In this document: positions 10,701 to 18,918 of the stretch, in pieces
Layout of the letters: each line of letters opens with the position of its first letter
Position numbering within the stretch: the stretch's first letter is position 1
From: Limnomonas spitsbergensis
Lineage: Eukaryota; Chlorophyta; Chlorophyceae; Chlamydomonadales
Length of the DNA stretch: 64,000 nucleotides
Assembly (NCBI GenBank): GCA_037349105.1
Contig: JAYJMM010000106.1
Coordinates: forward strand, 2,046,001-2,110,000
Direction: 5' to 3'
The notes under the pieces: model-generated
What the model saw: the letters and a program-made list of their open reading frames with translations, nothing else
The model's database searches: none
What the model was told of the DNA's origin: nothing
Translations under genes and position numbers: made by a program

Positions 10701-13700
10701 CCCCATCGGCCCAACGGTGGCCGCCCAGCATGGCTAGCCAAATACGGTCTGGGGCACACGGTAGTGAGGTTTTAGGGTTCAGTGGGAAACAACGCCGATG
10801 CAGTTTCTTGTTGCTGCACACAGGAGTTTGGACTTGGCGCTCAAGTCGGAACAGAATCTGGTGGCGACGGGCATCCGTGAGGGCTACGAGGAACTCACGA
10901 ATCTGCTGCAGTACGAAAGGGACAGGAGCGAAGCGCTGCTGTACAGGTGGGCGGTTGAGTGCTGGTAGTGGGAGGCCAGGGTTCATATAGTGGAGGGCTA
11001 CAAGGCACTTACAAATCTGCTGCAGTACGAAAGGGACAGGAGCCAGGCGCTGCTGTACAGGTGGGCTTTTTCAGCACGATACCAGGTTCTGTAGTGCAGG
11101 GCTCTTAGAGGCACTCACAAATCTGCTGAGGATTGAAGGGATAGGGGCGAGTCGCTGCAGTACAGGTGCGTCAACAAGAGTGGCGCTGATGTACAGCGGT
11201 ACAGGCAGGTCAGGGCTCGAGATGTCACTGTTGTATTATTTTGTAAAGGTGTGACTTAACAAGGTGTGAGAACGGCCGCCCAACGCTAAAACCTGGTTAA
11301 TCGTCCGAGTTGTCATTCATGCAAGTCACACTTCAGCTACACTTCAGTCACACTAAAGCCAGGGCCTCGAAGGAGCTGAGCGTGTCCACATTTACAGACC
11401 ACCTCAGCTGCCCCCCCCTGCCTCCAATTGTACGCATCTGTGCGTTTTCTTTTATTAATGTCCCTCCCCTTCAATTCAATAATCATCCGTGCGCGTGCAA
11501 TGAAAAGAATGCCGTCAGAGTTTTTCCAGGAGTTGCTGAAGGGGCATGCCTCAAAACGCACTCTTGTTTTCACACTTTTGCACATGCCGCCAGAGTCACA
11601 CTTGTTGAAAGTGTTGTGCAGGTGTGTCCTTAAGGAGCTTGCCCAGCAGCTCTACTGCCGCCACCTGCCTCCAGATTCACACCTACGTCTGGATTCACAC
11701 TTGTCTCCAGATTAACACTTGCTGTCAGTTATACACCTGCCTCTAGACCTTCCGTGCGTTGTGTGCCTCTCAGAGGCATTCTCAAGAGGTTTGCCCAGCA
11801 GCTTAACTGCTGCCACCTGCCTCCAGATTCTCACCTCCCTCCAGATTCACACCTGCTGTGTCACCTGTGTGTGTGTGATGCACAGATGTGTCCCCAAGGA
11901 GTTTGCCCAACAGCTCTTTTATTTTGACTTTACAAGGTGTGAGGCCGGCCGCCTAACCCTAGAAAACCTGAGACGCGGACACACACAAAAAACAGCCCGG
12001 GTGCGCATAGGGCCCTCGTCGGCAGCTGCGAGCAGGAACAGGAAAGGCACACGACCAACAAGCACTCACACGGCCGCAATAACTCATGCGTAAAAAGTAA
12101 GATTAAGGTATTTAAAATAACTGAAACCCCGACAAGACACCCCTCTAGCTAAAGCACGCTACCACCAGAATTCCACCCGAAAGCGGCTGCACACGGTACC
12201 ACCAAACCCGAAAAAGGGCTCCAATAGCTCTACCTGCCTCCAGATTCATACCTCCCACCAGATTCACACCTGCTGTGTGTGTGTGCTGCGCAGATGTGTC
12301 CCCAAGGAGTTTGCCCAACAGCTCTACCTGCCTCGAGATTCATACCTCCCTCCAGATTCACACCTGCTGTGTGTGTGTGCTTCGCAGATGCATCCCCAAG
12401 GAGTTTGCCCAGCAGCTCTACCTGCCTCCAGATTCATACCTCCCTCCAGATTCAAACCTGCTGTGTGTGTGTGTGCTGCGCAGATGTGTCCCCAAGGAGT
12501 TTGCCCAACAGCTCTACCTGCCTCCAGATTCATACCTCCCTCCAGATTCACACCTGCTGTGTGTGTGTGTGCTGCGCAGATGCGTCCCCAAGGAGTTTGC
12601 CCAACAGCTGCGAGAGGGACATGCTGTGGAGGCCACATCATTTGACAAAGTCACCATCATGTTCACCGAGTGAGTGAGGAGGCAGGCTGCAGGGGGAGGC
12701 TGTAAAGATAGGAGGCAGACCGAAGGGCCCCCAGAAGAGCATGCTAGCACAATGCAGCGCAGGTTGAGCCTGATTGTACTACCAGGGTCACACAACACGG
12801 TATGATGCAAGGGACTGAAGGAGGCTGTGAAGATAAGAGGGCAGACCAAAGGGCCCCCAGAAAAGCATGGTAGCATGATGCAGCGCAGGCTGAGCGGGAT
12901 TGTACTACCAAGGTCACACAACACCGCATGATGCAAAGGGCAGGGGAAAGTCGTGAGGATGGGAGGAAAACTGAAGGGCCCCCAGAAGAGCATGGTGACA
13001 GATGCGGCGCTGCACTTCCCAGGTGAAGCCAGATTGTACCACTAATGTCACAAGATGCAGCTCGATACAGCATGCTGCAAGGGGCAGAGGATTGGCAGAG
13101 GATGGTCGAGAGGGTAGTGGGACAACCTGAGGGCCCCCCCAAAGAGCATGGTGACACCATGCGGCACAGGTTGAGCCGGATTGTACTACCAAGGCAGCAC
13201 GATATGGCACGATACAGCCCAGGTTAAGCCGAATTGTACTACCAAAGTAACTTGATGCGGCATGATACGGCACAGGCGTCCTGAGGGCAGAGCGTATAAA
13301 TAAATTATTCATTCGTAACTGAGGGACGGCAACTCAAAATCCACGAAGCTCTCATTTATCCAAGATCTTTCACCTCAGCATGCCTAACTCTGCCGTGTAG
13401 CTACCGGATTACAGCCTTGTTTGCCTCACTGCAAGCAGGGCAGCTGTTTCTCAACTGCGATGCCTCTCATTTAATTAAATCCCATGTTTTCCCTACCCCT
13501 CCCCTTCGATTCTGTATTGTCCCTACTGGCCTGCAGCCTTGTTTGCCTCACTGCACAACGGTGGCTTCCATGCGAATCGAGAGAGTTGGTTTGACAACCA
13601 GGGTTGTGACCAGGGTCTGCCAGATGGCCCATTTTTGCCGGGCTGGGGTATAGACTCTGAATTGCTCCCTGAAGGTAGAGCATGTCCATAAATCTTTATG

Positions 13701-14850
13701 TTGTGTTGCTGCATTGTTGCCCTTCCTGCAATCATCACAACCGTGGCAAACATGGAGAGATCTTCAGTTTTTTCGACTGCGGTGTCTCTCGTTTACGTGA
13801 TTCCCACATTTCTCTCTGCCCCCCTCTAGCTCGCTTGTTGACCTAGTGTTGGTTCAGTGTCCCTCGCCCACATAAATCCCACATCGTTCTACTGTCACAC
13901 GCTGTCTCGCAGCATTGTCGGCCTCACTGCAGTGTTCAGTGTTTCTAATTGCTTGATTCACCCCCCCTGCCTCACCCCCCCGCCCTCCCCATCCCTGTCT
14001 TGTAACACCGCAGAGATTGGTTTATTTTGGATCACCCCTCCCCCTCTTCTCCCCTCCCCACCCTCCCCGCAAGGTCTCCCATTGTGGGCTTCACAGCAGT
14101 GTTCAGTGTTTCCAATTGTCTGGTCGAAATCCCCCCTCCTCTCCTCCCCCTCCTCCCCCCCCCCTCCTCTCCCCCCCCCTCCTCTCCCCCCCCCCCCTCC
14201 TCTCCCCCCCCCTCCTCTCCCCCCCCCCTCCTCCCCCCCCCCCCTCCTCTCCCCCCCCCCCCCTCCTCTCCCCCCCCCCCTCCTCTCCCCCCCCCCCTCC
14301 TCTCCCCCCCCCCCTCCTCCCCCCCCCCCCCCTCCTCTCCCCCCCACTCCTCTCCCCCCCCACTCCTCTCCCCCCCACTCCTCTCCCCCCTCCTCCTCTC
14401 CCCCTCCCCTCCTCTCCCCCCCCCTCCTCTCCCCCCCCCTCCTCTCCCCCCCCCTCCTCTCCCCCCCCCCCTCCTCCCCCCCCCTCCCCCCCCCCCTCCT
14501 CCCCCCCCCCCCCTCCTCCCCCCCCCCCTCCTCTCCCCCCCCCCCTCCTCCCCCCCCCCCTCCTCTCCCCCCCCCCTCCTCTCCCCCCCCCCTCCTCTCC
14601 CCCCCCCTCCTCTCCCCCCCCCCCTCCTCTCCCCCCCCCCCTCCTCTCCCCCCCCCCCTCCTCTCTCCCCCCCTCCTCTCCCCCCCCCCCCCCCCCCCCC
14701 CCTCCTCTCCCCCCCCCCCTCCTCCTCTCCCCCCCCCCCTCCTCCCCCCCCCTCCCTCCTCTACCCCCCCCTCCTCCCCCCCCCCCCCCCCTCCTCTCCC
14801 CCCCCCCCCTCCTCCCCCCCCCCCCCCCCTCCTCCCCCCCCCCCCTCCTC

Positions 14851-14891
<41 letters not shown>

Positions 14892-17859
14892 TCTCCCCCC
14901 CCCCCTCCTCCTCTCCCCCCCCCCTCCTCCCCCCCTCCCTCCTCTCCCCCCCCTCCTCCCCCCCCCCCCCCCCTCCTCTCCCCCCCTCCTCCTCTCCCCC
15001 CTCCTCCTCTCCCCCCCCCTCCTCCCCCCCCTCCTCCTCTCCACCAGCAGAGTTTGGAGTTTGTATAATTTGATCGAATCCCTCCTCCTCTCCACCCCCT
15101 CCGCCCCGCCCCTATCTTGTACCACTACTGGCTTCACAGCAGTGTTAAGTGTTTTTATCATTTGATAGACCCCCCCATTCCTCACCAACCCCGCTCATTG
15201 CCTTTGTTCTTATAAGAAGGAAAGAAAGCTACGCCCTACTGGGGTGTGGAGGTTCAGTAAAGAACGCAGCCTGGGGCCAGAGCTTCATACGCGCCATAAC
15301 CAGATCCGAAATCCCACGACCTCACTGACCCCCTGCTCCTTGCCGTTGTTTTGCAGCATTGTGGGCTTCACCGCCATTAGCGCCAAGGTGGCCCCCATGG
15401 AGGTGTGCCGCATGCTCAATGAGCTGTACGAGCGCTTTGACAACGTCATCGATCTGTACCCGGATGTGTGGAAGGTGTGAAGGGGGGGTGGAAGCGGGGG
15501 GGGGGGGGGGGGGATGCTGCCCATGGAGGTGTGCCGCATGCCCAGTGAGCTGTACGAGCGCTTTGATGTACGTCATCGACATCTACAAGGATGTGGAGGG
15601 TGAGGACAGATGGTGTGGACCAGTGGTGTGGATTTATACCGTTGACGGGTTGCCGTATAGGCGTATACGACATCTTCTCGTATGTTAAAAATATATGTGA
15701 AGGGCTGGTGGAGGCCTGGGGGTGTGATCACTTGTAGCCTTTTTTTGCTGAAATGCCCACGACGCGAGTTTGTCCTTTGGGGGGCAGGTACCCAAGAACA
15801 GCAGACCAGCTCATTCCTACAACAACAACAGCAACGCAGCCTGACCTAGCCTGTGGATGATTGCACGTGCACCTTTCGTTGATCCAGCATCCCACGCCCC
15901 ACCCCGCATCCTTCTCCCCACCCGCATCATCCCGCCCCTCTTCCTCCCATCCATGCTTGTAGACGGATATCATCGGCAGCTCGCACATGCTGGTATCCTT
16001 CTTTCCCTCTTACCTTAACTTTATTTTCCTCCAACGGGACAGTTGGGCGCCCACGCGGACGAGCCTTTTTGAGCAGGGCCCAGAGGTGTAATGTCATGGA
16101 CATGCTGGTATCCAACCTAAACCCTAAACCTTAAACCCTAAACCCTAAACCCTAAACCTAGACGGTGAATGATTTATCACCGGGCGTGGGTCATCCCATC
16201 ATACCCTAAACCCTTAATCCTGAACCCTGATCCCCCGATCACGTCCCCAGGGACAGGGTCTCCTACCTGCTGTTGGGATCAGCAGGTAGGAGTCCTCCAT
16301 TCCTAAGGACGTGATCGGGGACGGCCACCTGAGTACCTGCTGTTGTCCTTCCTGAACCAGCCCATTGCAACTGTTCCTTTTGCCGCCTGATTGCAGGCGG
16401 ACGTGATCGGGGACTCATACATGCTGGTCGCAAACCTGACCCAAGCAGTGGACGCTTGATCACCGAACGCTGACCATCCCACCAAACCTTAAACTCTAAC
16501 CCTAAACCCTGACCATACACCCTTCACCGCGCGTGCAGGCGGACGTGATCGGAGACTCTTACATGCTGGTCGCAAACCTCACCAAGCCGGTGGCAGACCA
16601 TGTCGACCAGATGATCGACCTGGCCATCCAGCTGCTGGTCGCCACTAGCCAGGCATGTCCGTGGCTCGGCGAGCCGCTGCAGATCCGGATCGGGATCCAC
16701 ACCGGCCCGGTGGCGGCCGGCGTGGTGGGCAGCGCGACGTCGACGGGCCTGATGCGGTATAGCATTCACGGGGACACGGTCAACACGGCCTCGCGCATGG
16801 AGAGCCACGGGCTCCCTGGGAAGGTTCATATCAGCCAGGTGCGAGCCCTTGCCAGGTGCATCACTGTTGATGCCCTAAACCTCTTTAACCCGCAACTCTA
16901 AAGTGCCGGGGACGATCCACATAAGTCAGATGCGGGCCCTAGCATCACTGTTTATGCCCTAAACCTCTTAAACCCGCAAGGCCGCAACCTGAAATGCCAG
17001 ACACGATCCACACAAGTCAGGTGCGGGCCCTAGCATCACTGCTCAAACCCTTAACCTTAATAACTGTAGCCCTGAAAACCGCCGGGGGAAATCCACATCA
17101 GTCGTGTGTATTCCCTAGCAGGAGTGTTTGATGAGGTGGAAGAGGCCATTTGCCGCTGGATTGCACGAAACCTGATCCATCATGATCTGTTGAGCCCTTA
17201 ACCTGCTCCATCATGATCTGTTGAGCCCTACTTCCGGCTTGGCCAGATCCACATGAAACCTAAGACCCTTAACCCTTAACACTTAACTAGACGCGGGATG
17301 AAGCTCCTCAACCCTTTGTAACCTCTGTTTCTGAGTGTCAAGTGTGGTCTAGTTGTAGGCAGGGTGATAAACCAACAAACGTCAATAGCCTCCACCCTCA
17401 GCGAGACACCATTTGTGTTTTTGCTTGTCAAGCCTTCAGAGAAAAGCCACTTTTGACACACACACACACACAATAGCATGCAAACCTATGCACTTTTGAC
17501 CCCCCCACACATCCATGCGCCCCCATATAGGCCTCATTTGACCCCCATGTGCCCATGTGCCTGGCAGCCGGTGCCCCTATGCAGGCCTCGTCCGACGCAC
17601 GCACGCGCACACCGCCCTGCTGACCTCGTTTGGAAAACACGCAACCATGCACCCCCATGCAGGCATCGTTGGACGAGCAACCGTACGCCCTCATTCAGGC
17701 CTCCTTTGACCCCCATGTGCCCCCATGCAGGCATCGTTTGACTGCATCCATGCAACTGATAAGTACGTGATCAAGGAACGCGGCCGCATCAACATCAAGG
17801 GGAAGGGCGGCATGGAGACATTCTTCATTGCCAGCCACCAGGCGGCATGGCTGTTGCAG
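4759..17859 (+). CDS. H-NOX soluble guanylate-cyclase-type nucleotidyl cyclase
   Basis: Ten exons joined in phase: 4759-4904, 5631-5856, 6941-7096, 8033-8470, 9569-10623, 10824-10946, 12580-12669, 15357-15474, 16539-16838, 17731-17859 (927 codons to here). Residues 1-176 are a haem-NO-binding (H-NOX) domain: LDDLH places the proximal haem His at residue 105, and HYYSDR supplies the YxSxR haem-propionate motif (134/136/138). HNOBA follows (STFPFHLAVDE near 282, LKGQM, then LFLGSPCIQDLAQLMEHGL), split by an Ala/Ser/Pro-rich insertion of roughly 200 residues. Residues 674-715 form the signalling coiled coil ending LLYR. The class III catalytic domain follows: FTDIVGFT (metal Asp, codon split by intron 7), GDSYM (second metal Asp), GDTVNTASRMES (transition-state Asn and Arg), RGRINIKGKGGM. 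Base-selecting positions are Asp and Ser, not the usual guanylate-cyclase Glu and Cys. All catalytic residues sit in one chain, so a homodimer could be active. Expected role: cGMP (or cAMP) synthesis in response to NO or another haem ligand. Domain identity is secure; substrate is not. Confidence 0.9.
5440..5630 (+). repeat. tandem copies of the exon 2 acceptor region
   Basis: About four 49-60 bp units in intron 1, each containing CCTCTGCTGTGATCTCCATG and CATCCCATGCACAG. They match the true acceptor (CACAG at 5626-5630) and the first bases of exon 2 (GCTGGTGTTTTCGGCCTC, then GATCTCCATGCATCC). Confidence 0.8.
6163..6415 (+). repeat. 48-bp tandem repeat with GGGTTTAGGG motif
   Basis: Six copies of a 48-bp unit starting AACCCTGTTCACTCTGGG, followed by TTTAGGGTTTTG and AGCCCAATTG. 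It lies in intron 2 of the cyclase gene. Confidence 0.9.
6640..6940 (+). repeat. tandem copies of the exon 3 start
   Basis: About five 55-65 bp units in intron 2. Each carries GCATGCAGGTCACTCCTGAA or a close variant plus TCACTCATGTTACACTATTA, matching the true acceptor TGCAG at 6940 and the start of exon 3. The units nearest the exon are most alike. Confidence 0.85.
7097..7800 (+). repeat. tandem copies of the exon 3 end and its donor
   Basis: Intron 3 repeats variants of GGCCATGAGCTGACAGTGGA and GAGAATGGTCACGACCATGA followed by GGTGAGGGT. These are the last ~60 bp of exon 3 and its 5' splice site. At least five copies can be counted, separated by GGCTTTAGGGTT-like filler. Confidence 0.85.
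8560..8622 (+). repeat. copy of the exon 4 end and donor
   Basis: CACTCATGCCGCACCTGCGC then CTCGGCACGACGAAGCACAG and GCGTGAAGGTGCG reproduce the last ~60 bp of exon 4 (ending GTGTGTCAAG at 8470) and its donor, with several substitutions. Intron 4 also has an acceptor-side copy near 8950-9010 (CACTCCCTTCAGGTGGCTGG). Confidence 0.8.
10947..11180 (+). repeat. copies of the exon 6 end and donor
   Basis: Two further degenerate copies of the last ~70 bp of exon 6 follow the real donor at 10947. One has GGCACTTACAAATCTGCTGC, GTACGAAAGGGACAGGAGCC and CTGCTGTACAGGTGGGC; the second is more decayed (11108-11166). Confidence 0.85.
11610..12579 (+). repeat. decoy copies of the exon 7 acceptor and start
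   Basis: Upstream of the true exon 7 (12580) lie at least five copies of CAGATGTGTCCCCAAGGAGT plus TTGCCCAACAGCTCTACC, at about 11620, 11881, 12291, 12385 and 12481. The last three are ~95 bp apart. Each keeps a usable AG and the CVPKEFAQQL coding start. Those at 12388 and 12484 are in frame with the true exon, and the frame stays open between them. Confidence 0.85.
12724..13275 (+). repeat. ~125-bp tandem repeat in intron 7
   Basis: Four degenerate units keyed on AGGGCCCCCAGAAGAGCATG, GGTTGAGC and ATTGTACTACCA. The unit is not obviously an exon copy. Confidence 0.8.
13900..15150 (+). repeat. kilobase C/TCC polypyrimidine tract with exon 8 acceptor copies
   Basis: From about 14130 to 15050 the plus strand is almost purely C and T, in the form CTCCTCTCCCCCCC, with C runs up to roughly 40 nt near 14860. 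It is bracketed by three copies of the exon 8 start (near 13912, 14083 and 15131: ATTGTGGGCTTCACAGCAGT or variants, then GTTCAGTGTTTC). The true acceptor is 15355-15356. The minus strand is extreme G-tract sequence. Proline-rich ORFs appear in all three plus frames, so I do not call a protein. Confidence 0.9.
15520..15599 (+). pseudogene. pseudo-copy of cyclase exon 8
   Basis: CCCATGGAGGTGTGCCGCAT, GAGCTGTACGAGCGCTTTGA, CGTCATCGACATCTACAAGG and ATGTGGAGGGTGAGG repeat most of exon 8 (15391-15474) and its donor, 46 bp downstream of the real exon. A 2-base gain (GATGTACGTC) shifts the frame and no AG acceptor remains, so it looks inactive. Confidence 0.8.
16040..16099 (-). repeat. R1 interspersed repeat
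   Basis: Reverse copy within intron 8: CAGTTGGGCGCCCACGCGG, GAGCAGGGCCCAGAGGTG, TAATGTCATGGA. Confidence 0.85.
16117..16160 (+). repeat. interstitial telomere-like CCCTAAA repeats
   Basis: About six consecutive CCCTAAA or near-CCCTAAA units within intron 8. The motif matches the plant-type telomere repeat. It sits inside a gene, so it is not a chromosome end. Confidence 0.85.
16895..17115 (+). repeat. copies of the exon 9 end and donor
   Basis: Three degenerate repeats of the exon 9 end (AAGGTTCATATCAGCCAGGTGCGAG at 16821-16845): GATCCACATAAGTCAGATGC, GATCCACACAAGTCAGGTGC and ATCCACATCAGTCGTGTG. TAAACCTCTTAACCC-like filler separates them. Confidence 0.8.
17545..17730 (+). repeat. copies of the exon 10 acceptor
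   Basis: Four or five variants of CCCCCATGCAGGCATCGTTT (for example TATGCAGGCCTCGTCCGACG and ATTCAGGCCTCCTTTGAC) precede the true exon 10 at 17731. Confidence 0.8.
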
Positions 17860-17925
17860 GCGAGTACATGGGGTTGGCAGTTCGAAAAGGCTGCTGTGGT
17901 CAATGAGTTGGTGCTGCGAGTGCTG

Positions 17926-18128
17926 CATGGCGACCTTTTTCATCGCCAGCCACCTGGCGGCGTGGCTGCTGCTAGTGAGCATATGGGGATGGCGGCGCGA
18001 AATTGGCTGCTGTGGGCAAATGCTGCAGTGGCCACTGAGTGGCTGCTGTAAGTGCCGAATAGCGACATTTTGGGGTGCGGCCAACAGCAGGCGGCATGGC
18101 TGCTGCAGGCGAGTGCTCTGCTGGGATA
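17926..18128 (+). repeat. copies of the exon 10 end and donor
   Basis: Two degenerate repeats of the exon 10 end follow it (CATCGCCAGCCACCTGGCGG at 17941; CAGGCGGCATGGCTGCTGCA near 18090). At the point where the real exon has CAG|GCGAGT, a GC-type donor, the second copy has CTA|GTGAGC, a GT donor. Confidence 0.75.
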
Positions 18129-18918
18129 CGACAGGATAGATTCATCAGAAGACGAACCCTGTTAATGAAGAACGGTGTAGATTATTTGATATGAAGAGAG
18201 AACATTTCCAGACGTGTGTATGTCAATGACATTACACCTCTGGGCCCTGCTCAAAAACACCTCTGGGCCCTGCTAGACAACGGCGTAGTAGAAACCTGCG
18301 CACAAGCAAGGCTATTTCAGGGTTTCGCCCTTAACCCTAACCCTAAACCCTACACAATGGCGTACTACAAACCTGCACACGAGCAAGGCTTCTCAGCTTG
18401 CATTAAAGCGAGCTGGGATCGTGAGTGCTGCAAGGTTGCAGGGAATTTCTGACTCAGTGGCCTATATCCTTTGAAGGTTGAAGATATTCTGAATTGTTCA
18501 TAGAATTTGGCGACTACTCCATCAAGTCTGACATCTTGAGGTGGCACACGCACGAGCGCGAGGCGATGTCTGACTGGTTGCATGGTAGTTTGCCGTGCAA
18601 CCAGCCAGTCAACCTCACCCCAAGCTGGGTCCCCATCTAGTCTGGCGTCAATTATACCGCTAAAGAATGCTAACAATCTTTAGCAATTATTATTGCCCCT
18701 ATAATGATTGCTCCATGAGTCTATTCTGCAATTCTGTGGTCTTATCTGCGGATGTCATACTCCGCATGATGTCACTCCTCACTAGCAAGCCCAGCGCTGG
18801 GTACGGAATGTGGTTATATTTCGTATTTTACGTTCTCTCAGCTTGATCAAGCGCATCCTCTGGGAAATGCTGGAATGTTAATGCTGAAAACATTGCTGGC
18901 ATTGTTGATGTGCCGAAG
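18129..18918 (+). other. inferred last intron of the cyclase gene
   Basis: No ORF of note. It contains a partial R1 repeat (18221-18275, GGGCCCTGCTCAAAAACACC) and a short CCCTAACCCTAAACCC motif near 18330. Confidence 0.4.

Larger units (their letters stand above)
15955..16470 (+). repeat. copies of the exon 9 acceptor and start
   Basis: Copies of the exon 9 start (GCGGACGTGATCGGAGACTC, TACATGCTGGTCGCAAACCT) appear at about 15961 (decayed) and 16397 (nearly intact, preceded by TTGCAG). Fragments lie near 16100, 16230 and 16310. The functional copy starts at 16539, judged by exact continuity into the catalytic domain. Confidence 0.8.

Noticed and set aside
12275..12677. Three overlapping ORFs of about 130 aa as a separate repeat protein
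   Set aside because: They run through decoy copies of cyclase exon 7; only 12580-12669 continues into the conserved catalytic domain.
13857..15165. Proline-rich 350-400 aa ORFs (extensin-like) in all three plus frames and Gly-rich ORFs on minus
   Set aside because: All frames are open because the DNA is only C and T. The region lies within an intron of the cyclase gene, between exons 7 and 8.
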